Positions 6,195 to 14,260 of a stretch of 16,348 bases of DNA are shown here, one piece after another. The notes under the pieces are model-generated. The model did no database searches and was not told the origin of the DNA. It worked only from the letters and a program-made list of their open reading frames with translations. Made by a program: the position numbers and the translations under genes. Origin of the DNA: Christensenella sp. UBA1431 (GTDB lineage: Bacteria > Bacillota > Clostridia > Christensenellales > UBA1431); the NCBI GenBank assembly GCA_002329665.1, contig DCTV01000009.1, positions 853-17,200 of the forward strand, given 5' to 3'. Within the stretch, counting starts at the first letter, position 1. Each line of letters begins with the position of its first letter.

Positions 6195-7141
6195 CACCCA
6201 TTGGTCGACGCGAAGATTTTTCCCGCCTTTTTTACATCGCGGCCGATTTGCGCGCCGAGTTCCTCGATCGACTCGAAGGCCTGTTCGTCCCTTAGCTTCT
6301 CCAGAAAAAGGACCTCGACCGTCTTGTCGTAGATATTTCCCTCAAAATCCAGCAAATGCGTTTCGATGCCGACGTTTGTCCGTGCGTTCACTGTCGGGCA
6401 CACGCCCACGTTGGTCACGGACGCGTAGGCCCTGCCGTCAACCACCGTCTGCGTGGCGTAGACGCCGCCCGGCACCAGCGCCTTTTCGGGGGCAAACGCG
6501 AGGTTCGCCGTCGGGAACCCGAGGCCCGACCCCAGCCGGCGGCCCTTAGCGACCTTCCCGCTTACGGAATAGGGCCTGCCCAGCATGTCCCGCGCGTCCT
6601 TCAGGTTCCCCGCCTGCACGCACTCCCGTATGCGCGTGGAACTGATCGGGAGGCCGCCGTACATCACGGGCTCTACGACGTGGACCGTAAAGCCCAGTTC
6701 GCCGCCCAGCTCCCTGAGCTTTTCGGGGGTGCCCTCGGCGTTTTTCCCCATCCTGTAATCGAAGCCGATCACGACCTCCCTTATAGGTATGCTGCGCATC
6801 AGGTTCATGATGAACCGGCCGTACGCCGTACGGGAGAGCTCCTTCGTGAACGGCACCATGTACACGTGTTCGGCTCCGTACGCGCGCATCGCATGCCATT
6901 TCTCCTCGGGCGTGAAGAGCATGGCGGGATGCCCTTTCCCCAGGACCGAGAACGGGTGGTTGGAAAAAGTGTAGACCATGCTGGTGTAGCAATTCTCACG
7001 CGCGATCTCGAACAGGCAGTCCATCAGCCGCTGGTGGCCGAGATGCAGGCCGTCGAAAAAACCGAACGCGACGGCCGCGCCCCTGGGAAGCCGTTTTTTT
7101 GTGTCTTGGTTTGTCGTGCCGTTCTTTCTCAAGCGATTCAC
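6191..7141 (-). CDS. ribF: Bifunctional riboflavin kinase / FAD synthetase
   Basis: A 316-residue protein with two domains. The N-terminal adenylyltransferase domain starts with AFGFFDGLHLGHQ (nucleotide-binding HxGH), has the TFSNHPFSVL segment, and contains SSTRIRE near residue 170. The C-terminal flavokinase domain has GKVAKGRRLGSGLGFPTANL, TNVGVCPTV and the acidic ETHLLDFEGNIYD. It phosphorylates riboflavin to FMN and then adenylates FMN to FAD in the cytoplasm. The frame opens with GTG at 7141; AAAGGA lies 12 bases upstream. An in-frame TTG at 7132 has AAGGTGA at better spacing and is an alternative start. It follows truB by 16 bases, the order found in Bacillus. No FMN riboswitch is seen, as expected for a gene inside an operon. 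Confidence 0.95.
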   Translation of the reverse strand: MNRLRKNGTTNQDTKKRLPRGAAVAFGFFDGLHLGHQRLMDCLFEIARENCYTSMVYTFSNHPFSVLGKGHPAMLFTPEEKWHAMRAYGAEHVYMVPFTKELSRTAYGRFIMNLMRSIPIREVVIGFDYRMGKNAEGTPEKLRELGGELGFTVHVVEPVMYGGLPISSTRIRECVQAGNLKDARDMLGRPYSVSGKVAKGRRLGSGLGFPTANLAFAPEKALVPGGVYATQTVVDGRAYASVTNVGVCPTVNARTNVGIETHLLDFEGNIYDKTVEVLFLEKLRDEQAFESIEELGAQIGRDVKKAGKIFASTNGC

Positions 7142-7157
7142 CTTTTACATGCGTCCT

Positions 7158-8057
7158 TTATGTGAGCAGACGGCGCACCCGCACCAGTTCCCCTTCGGGC
7201 GTGCAAACGACGCTCCCTACTCCGATGAAGGCCTCTTCGCAGTACAGGCGCACGAGCCCATCCGGTAACGAAGCGGCGTCCGCTCCCGCCATCGCAAGGG
7301 GGATAAACGCGCCGTTTCGCAGGGGCGCTTCGGCCTCTTTCGGGAACCGCAGCGCCGGATACCGTGCCAGCGGCCTGTCCGGCGGTACCAGAAAAGCCTC
7401 GACGCGTCCGCTTTCGAACGCTTCGCGCACCTGTTCGAATGTATGCGCGTCCCCGATGCAAAAATCGCCTGCGCGTGTCCGCACCAGCAGCGAAAGGCAG
7501 GCCCCGCAGCCCAGCGCGTCGCCGAGGTCGCTTATCAGCGACCTGATGTACGTGCCCCTGGAGCAGACCACCCTGAAACGGACCCTGTCCCTTCCGGTCA
7601 TTTCTATGAACTCGAACGCGCGCACCGTGACGCGGCGCGGCTCGACCCTGGCCGTTTCGCCTTTCCGGGCAAGCTGGTACAGCCTCTTTCCTCCGACCCG
7701 GACCGCCGAGTACATGGGCGGCGCCTGCATCAACTCCCCCGTGAGCGCGGCCATCCGTTCCGCGATGCGCCCTGTGGGCGGGATGCGGCAATCCCTTTGC
7801 AGCACTTTCCCGCAGGTGTCTAACGTGTCGGTCGCGACCCCGAGGAGCATCTCCCCGATATATTCTTTATCGGTTTCGAGCAGGAAATCGAAAAGGCGGG
7901 TCGCCCGCCCCACGGTGACGGGCAGGACGCCGGCCGCCGCGGGGTCCAGCGTGCCCCCGTGCCCGACCTTCCTTTCGCCAAGGAGCCTTCTTATGTCCAT
8001 GACCGCGTCGTGGGACGTGATGCCCGGCGGTTTGAGATAATTGACGATCCCGTTCAA
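7158..8057 (-). CDS. truB: tRNA pseudouridine(55) synthase
   Basis: A 299-residue protein with the TruB core: NYLKPPGITSHDAV at the start, the catalytic motif VGHGGTLDPAAAGVLPV with nucleophile D38, TDKEYIGEMLLG, APPMYSAVRVGGKRLY, and VVCSRGTYIRSLISDLG. It converts U55 of the tRNA T-loop to pseudouridine. The C-terminal stretch, about residues 235-299, is a small PUA-like region ending RVRRLLT. The ATG at 8057 overlaps the nrnA stop as ATGA, indicating translational coupling. ribF begins 16 bases downstream. Confidence 0.96.
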   Translation of the reverse strand: MNGIVNYLKPPGITSHDAVMDIRRLLGERKVGHGGTLDPAAAGVLPVTVGRATRLFDFLLETDKEYIGEMLLGVATDTLDTCGKVLQRDCRIPPTGRIAERMAALTGELMQAPPMYSAVRVGGKRLYQLARKGETARVEPRRVTVRAFEFIEMTGRDRVRFRVVCSRGTYIRSLISDLGDALGCGACLSLLVRTRAGDFCIGDAHTFEQVREAFESGRVEAFLVPPDRPLARYPALRFPKEAEAPLRNGAFIPLAMAGADAASLPDGLVRLYCEEAFIGVGSVVCTPEGELVRVRRLLT

Positions 8058-9016
8058 GGCCTGAGTTCCTTATCGATCTCGAAAAGCAGGCGTTCGCGCG
8101 CTTCCTGCAGCGTCCCGCCGACGCTGCACCCGCTCGCGCGTTCGTGTCCGCCCCCGCCCAGCCGTTGTGCGACGGCGTTGACGTCGGCCGTAAACTTGGA
8201 ACGCAGGCTCACCCTGTACCTGCCTTCCCTGATCTTTCTTATCAGCGCGGCGACCTCGACGCCCTCGATGTCGCGCGCGTAGTCCACGACACCCTCGAAA
8301 TCGAGTTCCGTGGTCCCCAGAGCTTCGAAATCGGGGTCGTCCATCACCATCAACGCGACCCTGCCGCCTTCTAGCAGCTCGAGGTTTTGTATCGCCCGGC
8401 CGATCAGGCGCGTCTTTATCAGGGAACGGCGCTTGTAGAGCTGCGTCACGGCGGTTTGGTGGTCCGCCCCGGCTTCGATGAGCACGGCCGCGTCCCTGAA
8501 GGTGCGCCCGTTCGTGTTGGAAAAGCAGAAATTCCCCGTGTCCGTCGAGACTCCCACGTACAGGTTGGTTGCCATCGACTTCGTGAGTTCCACGCGCGCG
8601 GCGCCGAGGAACGCGAGCACGACCTGCGCGGCGGAGGACGCGGTCGTATCGATGAAGCTCAGGTCTCCGTTTCCCGCGTTGCACATGTGGTGATCGAGCG
8701 ACGCCGTCCGCTTCGCGCCCCTGTACAGCGGCAAAAAAGCACCGGTCAGCCGCGCGTCGGCGCAGTCCACGATGATAGCGAGGTCGAAAGCGTCGCCTTC
8801 CCACCCGGATTCGAGCCGGTCGATCCCCGGCATGAACGAATACGTGCCGGGAACCTCCGCGCTGAAGGCACGCGCCTGCGGCTTGCCCAGGACGGCCAGC
8901 GCTTCGACGAAGGCGAGCATGGAACCGAGCGCGTCGCCGTCGGGAGGGACGTGGGAGAGGACCGCGATCGTTTCGGCCCTGCCGATTTCGTCCAGCAGCC
9001 TATGCATCTTCTTCAC
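8054..9016 (-). CDS. nrnA: DHH/DHHA1 phosphoesterase, NrnA type (oligoribonuclease / pAp phosphatase)
   Basis: A 320-residue protein with all DHH-family metal motifs: HVPPDGDALGS (H22, D26, D28), VDCAD (D84), LDHH (D108-H110), and DTGNF. The DHHA1 C-terminal domain has GGGGHERASGC. NrnA degrades 2-5-nucleotide RNA fragments to mononucleotides and dephosphorylates pAp, so it fits beside pnp as the last step of RNA decay. It starts with GTG at 9016, which has GGAG 6 bases upstream and overlaps the end of rbfA by 17 bases. An ATG three codons further in (9007) has a worse ribosome site. In Clostridia this gene commonly lies between rbfA and truB. Confidence 0.93.
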   Translation of the reverse strand: MKKMHRLLDEIGRAETIAVLSHVPPDGDALGSMLAFVEALAVLGKPQARAFSAEVPGTYSFMPGIDRLESGWEGDAFDLAIIVDCADARLTGAFLPLYRGAKRTASLDHHMCNAGNGDLSFIDTTASSAAQVVLAFLGAARVELTKSMATNLYVGVSTDTGNFCFSNTNGRTFRDAAVLIEAGADHQTAVTQLYKRRSLIKTRLIGRAIQNLELLEGGRVALMVMDDPDFEALGTTELDFEGVVDYARDIEGVEVAALIRKIREGRYRVSLRSKFTADVNAVAQRLGGGGHERASGCSVGGTLQEARERLLFEIDKELRP

Positions 9017-9374
9017 CGTTCTCTCCGGCGCCGCGCATGACCTCGTCTATCTTCCGAGAAATATACACGCCGTACGCGATGGAATCGTCCCGTATGAATT
9101 CGAGCCTGGGGGTCCGGCGCAGGCGTACCCGCCTCGCCGCCTGCCTGGCTATGAAACCGCCCGCCTGACCGAGAGCGCGCATAGCCTCTTTGGCCTCGTC
9201 CTCCCCGCCCAAAAAGCTCACGTAGACCCTGGCGTGCTCGAAGTCGTTGGTCACGCGCACGCGCACGACGGTGCACAGCCCCTTGAGGCGCGGGTCCTTG
9301 ACCTCGCGCTGCAGGATCTCTCCCAGCGCCTTCTTCATCTCTTCGTTGACGCGTTCGAGCCGTAGTTCTGACAT
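9000..9374 (-). CDS. rbfA: Ribosome-binding factor A
   Basis: A 124-residue protein in the RbfA size range, with RLERVNEEMKKALGEILQREVKDPRL, VRVTNDFEHARVYVSF, and RLRRTPRLEFIRDDSIAYG, which together define the KH-like RbfA fold. RbfA binds the 30S precursor near the 5' end of 16S rRNA and helps late maturation and cold adaptation. The frame extends to 9431, but that start lies within infB and lacks a ribosome site. The ATG at 9374 has AAGGAG about 7 bases upstream and starts MSELRLERVN, as in homologues. The infB stop is 16 bases upstream. ylxP, found between infB and rbfA in Bacillus, is absent. Confidence 0.95.
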   Translation of the reverse strand: MSELRLERVNEEMKKALGEILQREVKDPRLKGLCTVVRVRVTNDFEHARVYVSFLGGEDEAKEAMRALGQAGGFIARQAARRVRLRRTPRLEFIRDDSIAYGVYISRKIDEVMRGAGENGEEDA

Positions 9375-9390
9375 CTTTTCTCCTTGCCGG

Positions 9391-11778
9391 CTAGCGTTCG
9401 ACTTCCTCTTCGGTGAACACCTCGAAGACATCGCCTTCCTTGACGTCGTTGTAGTTGACCAGGCTGATGCCGCATTCGTACCCTTCCGCGACTTCCTTCA
9501 CGTCGTCCTTGAACCGCTTGAGCGAGTCAATGCTGCCTTCGTGGACCACGACGTCGTCGCGCAGCACGCGCACCTGGGCGTTGCGTACGGCCTTGCCGTC
9601 GGTGACATAGCACCCGGCGACCGTTCCGACGCCCGTTATGCGGAACGTGTTGCGCACCTGTACGTGTCCGAGGACCACTTCCTCGAACGTGGGTTCGAGC
9701 AGCCCCTTCATCGCCTTTTCGATGTCCTCTATCGCGTTGTAGATGACGCGGTAGGTCCTAACGTCGACCTTCTCCGCTTCGGCGGCCTGCCTCGCCATCA
9801 CGTTGGGGCGCACGTTGAAGCCGATGACGATCGCGTTGGAAGCGGAGGCGAGCATGATATCCGCTTCGTTGATTGCGCCTACGCCGCCGTGAATCGTTTT
9901 AACGCGGACTTCAGGGTTGCTGAGCTTCTCGAGCGCCTGCCTGACCGCCTCTACGGAGCCCTGTACGTCCGCCTTGATGACGATCCTGAGTTCCTTGACC
10001 TGGCCCTCGGCGATCTGGGCGAAGAGGTCGTCGAGCGATACCTTGGAAATGGTCTTGAGCTGCTCCACCTTCATCTTGTCCCGGCGCTCCTGCGCAACCT
10101 GGCGCGAGAGTTTGTCGACCTCGACCGCGTAGAGGATGTCGCCGGCCTCGGGTACTTCGGAGAATCCGAGCACCTCGACGGGCTGCGAGGGGCCGGCGGT
10201 TTCGCATTTCTCGCCCTTGTCGTCGTTCATCGCGCGGACCCGGCCGTAGGTCGTGCCGGCGACGATCGTGTCCCCGACCTTGAGCGTTCCCGTCTGCACG
10301 AGCACCGTCGCCACGGGGCCGCGGCCCTTGTCGAGCTTCGCCTCGATGATCGTGCCCCTCGCGAGCCGGTCCGGGTTCGCGGCGAGCTCCTGCACGTCGG
10401 CCACGAGCAGGATCATCTCGAGGAGCTGGTCTATGCCTTCCTTGGTCACGGCCGAAACCGGCACGATGACGGCGTCGCCGCCCCATTCCTCCGCGACGAT
10501 CCCGTACTCGGTGAGGTCCTGCTTGATCCGCTCCGGGTTGGCGGACGGTTTATCCATCTTGTTGATCGCGATGACGATCGGGACCTCGGCCGCCTGCGCG
10601 TGGTTGATCGCCTCCACGGTCTGCGGCATGATCCCGTCGTCGGCGGCCACGACCAGTACGGCGATGTCCGTGACCTGCGCCCCGCGCGCGCGCATCGCCG
10701 TGAACGCCTCGTGCCCCGGCGTGTCCAGGAACGTGATCGTCCTGCCGCGGACGTCGACCGTGTAGGCGCCGATGTGCTGCGTGATGCCGCCCGCTTCGTG
10801 CTCCGCCACGCGCGAGTAGCGGATGGCGTCCAATAGCGTCGTCTTGCCGTGGTCGACGTGCCCCATGATAGTGACCACGGGCGAGCGCGGGACAGTGTCC
10901 TTATCGTCTTCATCCGAGGACTCGCCGATGAGCACTTCCTCGTACGTCTTTTCCAGTTTTTGCTCGAGCGTGATGCCGTATTCCGACGCTATCAGCGTGG
11001 CGGTGTCGAAGTCGATCTCCTGGTTGATCGTCGCGATGACGTCCAATAGCATGAGTTTTTTTATGATGTCCGCCGCCGGTTTCCCGATCTTTTCGGCAAG
11101 GGTCTTGACCGTCACGCGCTCGGCCGTTATCACCGCTTTTTCGATGTGGATAGGCTCTATGCGCGTCTTGGTCTGAGCGGACTTGCGCTTCGGGCGCCTG
11201 GAGCCGTACAGGCGCTCGTCCATGCCCATCGGCGCGTGGTTCTTCTTGTGCGTGCGCCTCGAACGAGGCTTCTTATCCTGATTCTCCTTGGAATAGGCGG
11301 AGCGGTTCGGGTCGTAGTTGCTGACTTTCTCTTTTCCCTGTGCCGGCGGCAGCGGCGCGCTGATCACCTTGCCTTTGCCGGGTTTACGGGCCGGCATGCC
11401 GCGCGCCGGCTGCCTCTCCTGTGCCGGGCGTCCGGCGGCGCCGCGTTCCTGGAACCCTCTCACTTCCGGGCGCGCGGCCGGCTGGCGGGTCTGCCTGCCT
11501 GCGGGCGTCTGCCGCGGCTCCAAAGGCGCCTCGAATGTCCCAGAGGGCTCCTGATATGCAGTTGCGGCCTCCCCGTTCCCGGGAACGGATGCCTGCTCGT
11601 CCTCCCGCGCCAACGCTCTTTCCTGCTGCTCCTGAACCTGTTTCATCTGGTCCTGCATGTCCCTGAGCGCGTGCACGCGTTCTCCCAACTGCAACTGCGT
11701 CTCTTTGATCTCCTCAAAGAACTTCGACGTAAGTTTGTCGAGCTCCCTGGTTAATTCATAGACTCTGATCTTCGACAT
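9391..11778 (-). CDS. infB: Translation initiation factor IF-2
   Basis: A 795-residue protein. The start [16 protein letters not shown] is an IF2 N-terminal element running into a Glu/Gln-rich probable coiled coil to about residue 60. A low-complexity Pro/Arg/Lys/Gln linker follows (about 60-205), then a second IF2_N-like domain (about 215-272). The GTPase domain has G1 GHVDHGKTT (306-314), the [10 protein letters not shown] switch, G3 DTPGHEAF, and G4 NKMD (406-409). Domains II-IV follow, ending [17 protein letters not shown]-2 brings initiator fMet-tRNA to the 30S subunit and hydrolyses GTP on subunit joining. The ATG at 11778 lies 6 bases after the ylxQ stop. Its ribosome site (GGGGG in the ylxQ tail) is far upstream, so coupling to ylxQ is likely. 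Confidence 0.98.
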   Translation of the reverse strand: MSKIRVYELTRELDKLTSKFFEEIKETQLQLGERVHALRDMQDQMKQVQEQQERALAREDEQASVPGNGEAATAYQEPSGTFEAPLEPRQTPAGRQTRQPAARPEVRGFQERGAAGRPAQERQPARGMPARKPGKGKVISAPLPPAQGKEKVSNYDPNRSAYSKENQDKKPRSRRTHKKNHAPMGMDERLYGSRRPKRKSAQTKTRIEPIHIEKAVITAERVTVKTLAEKIGKPAADIIKKLMLLDVIATINQEIDFDTATLIASEYGITLEQKLEKTYEEVLIGESSDEDDKDTVPRSPVVTIMGHVDHGKTTLLDAIRYSRVAEHEAGGITQHIGAYTVDVRGRTITFLDTPGHEAFTAMRARGAQVTDIAVLVVAADDGIMPQTVEAINHAQAAEVPIVIAINKMDKPSANPERIKQDLTEYGIVAEEWGGDAVIVPVSAVTKEGIDQLLEMILLVADVQELAANPDRLARGTIIEAKLDKGRGPVATVLVQTGTLKVGDTIVAGTTYGRVRAMNDDKGEKCETAGPSQPVEVLGFSEVPEAGDILYAVEVDKLSRQVAQERRDKMKVEQLKTISKVSLDDLFAQIAEGQVKELRIVIKADVQGSVEAVRQALEKLSNPEVRVKTIHGGVGAINEADIMLASASNAIVIGFNVRPNVMARQAAEAEKVDVRTYRVIYNAIEDIEKAMKGLLEPTFEEVVLGHVQVRNTFRITGVGTVAGCYVTDGKAVRNAQVRVLRDDVVVHEGSIDSLKRFKDDVKEVAEGYECGISLVNYNDVKEGDVFEVFTEEEVER

Positions 11779-11784
11779 GTTTGC

Positions 11785-12126
11785 TTATGCACCCCCGCCA
11801 ATCCGGCTTTCCTGATCTTTTTTGATTGAATCTTTTATCCTTAGGGCGAAACGCTGGTCCCGAATGCTCATCACCTTCACGCCCGGCCGCCCGATGCTCC
11901 TCCCCAACACGCCGCCCTCGTCCTCGATCTCCACGAGCGCGACATTTTTCGCCCGGCAGAGCGCTGCGAGTTTCCCCCGCGCGTCCCCGCTGAGCGACGC
12001 GCTAATAACGACGGCCTCGGAACGGTCGCGCCGCAGTTCCTCACGGCACGCCTCCGTGCCCCACCTGCACAGCCCCGCGCGCGCGCAGAGGCCGAGCAGC
12101 CTATATGTTCTTTCGCTGCAGCTCAC
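11785..12126 (-). CDS. ylxQ: L7Ae-family RNA-binding protein YlxQ
   Basis: About 113 residues from the GTG at 12126 (MSCSERTYRLLGLCARAG). The family is recognised from the LLGLCARAG start, the AVVISASLSGDARGKL strand-helix, and the C-terminal GGVLGRSIGRPGVKVMSI segment typical of YlxQ/L7Ae-like proteins in the nusA-infB operon. The homologues bind structured (kink-turn) RNA. Here the usual SGE..LKAI and DAS.NT.KK motifs are altered, so RNA specificity is uncertain. It has five cysteines, many for its size. The frame extends to a TTG at 12156, but the GTG has GGGAG about 11 bases upstream and gives a more typical length. It overlaps the end of ylxR by 26 bases. infB follows after 6 bases. Confidence 0.85.
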   Translation of the reverse strand: MSCSERTYRLLGLCARAGLCRWGTEACREELRRDRSEAVVISASLSGDARGKLAALCRAKNVALVEIEDEGGVLGRSIGRPGVKVMSIRDQRFALRIKDSIKKDQESRIGGGA

Positions 12127-12388
12127 GCCTGGCCATCTCCCTCTTAAACTGCCCAAGCAGCGTTTCGTCGACCTTCACCTGCAGCGCGCGTTCCAGCGCC
12201 CGCGCCTTCATCGCCTTGTGCATGCAGCCCTCGTCGGGGCAGACGTACGCGCCACGGCCCGGGGCCTTGGACGTCTTGTCAAGAACGGCCGTGTCCCCGT
12301 CGCCGCCCACGACCCTGAAAAGCTCCCGTTTGGGTTTCATCGTCTTGCATCCCACGCACATGCGCATGGGGACCTTGCGCGGTTTCAT
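12101..12388 (-). CDS. ylxR: YlxR / RnpM, RNase P modulator-type RNA-binding protein
   Basis: A 95-residue basic protein with the YlxR signature: MRMCVGCKTMKPKRELFRVV near the start, GRGAYVCPDEGC in the middle, and a charged helical tail (FKREMARRELQRKN). The CVGC and CPDEGC cysteines are those usually conserved in the family. YlxR is an RNA-binding protein of the nusA operon; the Bacillus homologue has been reported as a regulator of RNase P (RnpM) and as nucleoid-associated. The ATG at 12388 overlaps the nusA stop as ATGA, so translation is coupled. Confidence 0.93.
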   Translation of the reverse strand: MKPRKVPMRMCVGCKTMKPKRELFRVVGGDGDTAVLDKTSKAPGRGAYVCPDEGCMHKAMKARALERALQVKVDETLLGQFKREMARRELQRKNI

Positions 12389-13512
12389 TCGTCATCCTCC
12401 CCGGCTCCCAGGCCGAACTTCTCCAGATAGGGATCGACGGGCTCTTCTTCGCCGGCGTCGAAGGTCTCGAACAGCGTCCGCTGGGACTGCGCATGGCTCT
12501 TGATGTCGATCTTCCAACCGGTCAGCTTCGCGGCGAGCCGTGCGTTCTGCCCTTCCTTGCCGATCGCGAGCGAGAGCTGGTTGTCGGGGACGACGACCTT
12601 GGAACTCTTCTCCTGCTCGTTGATGTGGACCATGATGACGCGCGCCGGCCCGAGCGCGTTAGCGATATACTCCGCGGGATCCTGGCTCCACTTTATGATA
12701 TCGATCTTTTCGCCGTTGAGTTCCTGCACGACGTTCTCTACCCGGATCCCGCGCTGGCCGACGCAGGCACCCACCGGATCGACCTGATCGTCGTTGGAGT
12801 ACACGGCGATCTTCGTCCTGAATCCCGCCTCCCTTGCGATGCTCTTGACCTGCACGATCCCGTCCTGGATCTCCGGGACCTCGAACTCAAACAGGCGCTT
12901 CACCAGCCCCGGATGCGTACGGGAAACGATGACCTGCGGGCCCTTGTTCGTACGCTTGACCTCCAGCACGTAGACCTTCAGGCGGTCGTTCACGCTGTAT
13001 TTTTCGCCGGGGATCATGTCCGAAGAGGACAACAGCCCTTCCGTGCGGCCCAGCTCGACGTAGACGTTGTTTTTCTCCACGCGCTGCACGACGGCCGTGA
13101 GGACCTCGTCTTCCTTCTCGATATACTCCTCGAAAATTACGCCCCGCTCCGCTTCCCGGATGCGCTGCATGACCACCTGCTTGGCGATCTGCGCGGCGAT
13201 CCTGCCGAAGGACTGGGGCGTGACCTCCTCCTCGATGACGTCTCCCGGTTCGTAGTATTCGTTGATCTTTTGCGCCTCTTCCAGGGACATCTGCACGGCG
13301 GCGTCCTCCACTTCCTCAACGACCTGTTTGGAGGAAAACACGCGTATTTCGCCCGTTTCGCGGTCAAGGTTGACCTTCACGTTGGCCGTCGAGCCGAAAT
13401 TCCGCTTGTAGGCCGAAATCAGGGAGGACTCGATCGCTTCGATCAGTATCTCCTTATTGATCCGTCGTTCCTTCTCAATCGCGTCCAGTGCGTCGATAAG
13501 ATCGGTTTTCAT
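12385..13512 (-). CDS. nusA: Transcription termination/antitermination protein NusA
   Basis: A 375-residue protein, the short NusA of Gram-positive type without the C-terminal acidic repeats of Escherichia coli. The N-terminal RNA-polymerase-binding domain (1-130) begins [15 protein letters not shown] and includes [20 protein letters not shown]. An S1 domain (about 135-200), KH1 with VGQRG (251-255), and KH2 with [20 protein letters not shown] (316-335) follow, and the tail ends acidic (GAGEDDE). NusA controls pausing, termination and antitermination by RNA polymerase. The frame extends to a GTG at 13536 directly abutting the rimP stop, but the ATG at 13512 has GGGGGAG about 9 bases upstream and matches homologue starts. 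It overlaps ylxR by four bases. Confidence 0.97.
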   Translation of the reverse strand: MKTDLIDALDAIEKERRINKEILIEAIESSLISAYKRNFGSTANVKVNLDRETGEIRVFSSKQVVEEVEDAAVQMSLEEAQKINEYYEPGDVIEEEVTPQSFGRIAAQIAKQVVMQRIREAERGVIFEEYIEKEDEVLTAVVQRVEKNNVYVELGRTEGLLSSSDMIPGEKYSVNDRLKVYVLEVKRTNKGPQVIVSRTHPGLVKRLFEFEVPEIQDGIVQVKSIAREAGFRTKIAVYSNDDQVDPVGACVGQRGIRVENVVQELNGEKIDIIKWSQDPAEYIANALGPARVIMVHINEQEKSSKVVVPDNQLSLAIGKEGQNARLAAKLTGWKIDIKSHAQSQRTLFETFDAGEEEPVDPYLEKFGLGAGEDDE

Positions 13513-13536
13513 GATACCATACTCCCCCAGGTTCAC

Positions 13537-14016
13537 TCATATTTCGATGTACGGCTTGATGCAGGCGACGTCACGCCTGTTCAGCGTGCGCGCCCGCCCC
13601 CCGGCCGTCAGCGTGAGCGTGCCTTCGTCAAAAGCCAACAGGGTACCGACAAAGATTTTACATCTTTCTACAGGTTTGTACAACCGAACGTCCACCATCT
13701 TCCCCAAATGCCTCTGAAGGTCGGCGTCGTTTTTGAGCGGGCGGTCCAGCCCGGGCGAGGATACGCTCAGATAATAGCTGCCGGGAACCGGATCGTGCGC
13801 ATCGAGCAGAGGGTCAAGCGCAACGGATACGCGCTCGCAGTCGTCGAGCGTGACGCCGCCCCGCTTATCGATGTACACCGTCAGGACGTAGCCCATCGCC
13901 TCACGCCTGTACTCCACGTCAACCAGGTCGTAGCCCAGTTCCGTTACGGCAGGCTCGATGATCGCGCGAACCGCGCCCGCGATTTTTTTCGACAAGTTGC
14001 TTCCCGACCTTTCCAC
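13537..14016 (-). CDS. rimP: Ribosome maturation factor RimP (YlxS)
   Basis: Up to 159 residues. The N-terminal domain has EPAVTELGYDLVDVEYRRE and GVTLDDCERVSVALDPLLD. SYYLSVSSPGLDRPLKNDAD is the RimP signature, and the C-terminal SH3-like domain runs from about residue 90. RimP helps assemble the 30S head before S12/S19-dependent steps. Start choice is open. The GTG at 14016 lies two bases after a T6 run with no close Shine-Dalgarno. A TTG at 13995 begins LSKKIAGAV, matching the MSKK start of the Bacillus protein, with GGAAAGG/GGGA nearby. If the TTG is used, the leader hairpin and T-run lie wholly in untranslated RNA. It is the first gene of the nusA-infB operon and ends 24 bases before nusA. 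Confidence 0.94.
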   Translation of the reverse strand: MERSGSNLSKKIAGAVRAIIEPAVTELGYDLVDVEYRREAMGYVLTVYIDKRGGVTLDDCERVSVALDPLLDAHDPVPGSYYLSVSSPGLDRPLKNDADLQRHLGKMVDVRLYKPVERCKIFVGTLLAFDEGTLTLTAGGRARTLNRRDVACIKPYIEI

Positions 14017-14018
14017 AC

Positions 14019-14112
14019 AAAAAACGGCGCTCCCCTACTGCATGGTTTAATGATAAAGAGTGGGGCTATTCACCCACTCTTCTCATGCAAACGCCGCCAA
14101 AGCCTACAAATA
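14019..14112 (-). ncRNA. Structured 5' leader of rimP (nested three-stem RNA ending in U6)
   Basis: From the predicted transcription start the minus-strand RNA holds three nested helices. The outer one is CGGCG (14096-14092) with CGCCG (14029-14025). The middle is TGCATG (14089-14084) with CATGCA (14044-14039). The inner is a perfect 9-bp AAGAGTGGG (14081-14073) with CCCACTCTT (14064-14056), capped by an 8-base loop. The outer 3' arm runs directly into TTTTTT (14024-14019), like an intrinsic terminator, just before the rimP start. A conserved RNA motif upstream of rimP has been reported in bacteria; this may be an example. Attenuation of the nusA operon is inference. Confidence 0.6.
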
Positions 14113-14118
14113 TAAGAT

Positions 14119-14147
14119 ATGTTAGCATAAAAACCACCGGTTTACAA
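14119..14147 (-). promoter_or_regulatory. Extended -10 promoter of the rimP-nusA-infB operon
   Basis: On the minus strand, TTGTAA at 14147-14142 (four of six), a 17-base spacer, and TAACAT at 14124-14119 preceded by TATGC, an extended -10. A start near 14112 gives a leader of about 95 bases that contains the nested helices before rimP. It lies in the polC-rimP gap, where the operon promoter is expected. Confidence 0.65.
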
Positions 14148-14155
14148 GAGAATTC

Positions 14156-14205
14156 TTCCCCGAAAAGCCTGATTTTAGTAAAAAATATTCATTTTTTCCG
14201 GGGAA
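14156..14205. repeat. Long imperfect inverted repeat between polC and the rimP promoter
   Basis: TTCCCCGAAAA (14156-14166) faces TTTTcCGGGGAA (14194-14205, one bulged base) across an AT-rich 27-base loop that itself contains near-palindromic A/T tracts. GAATTC occurs just outside each arm. No clean T-run follows on the minus strand, so it is not a standard terminator for polC. The other T-run in the gap, TTTTTT at 14239-14234 on the minus strand, follows a G-rich stretch without a clear stem. Confidence 0.4.
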
Positions 14206-14260
14206 TTTGCACGAATTCAAGGAGATGAGCGGAAAAAAGACTGCCGCCTCCCCCCGGGCC

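Noticed and set aside
7940..7970. TruB motif GHGGTLDP instead of the commoner GHTGTLDP
   Set aside because: Gly or Ala at this position is common in other TruB proteins and the catalytic Asp is intact, so it is not unusual.
9247..10836. Plus-strand open frame of 529 codons opposite infB
   Set aside because: Antisense shadow of the IF-2 GTPase domain; no independent evidence.
12493..14115. Plus-strand open frame of 540 codons opposite nusA and rimP
   Set aside because: Antisense shadow. It even runs through the leader hairpin, which is better explained as rimP RNA structure.
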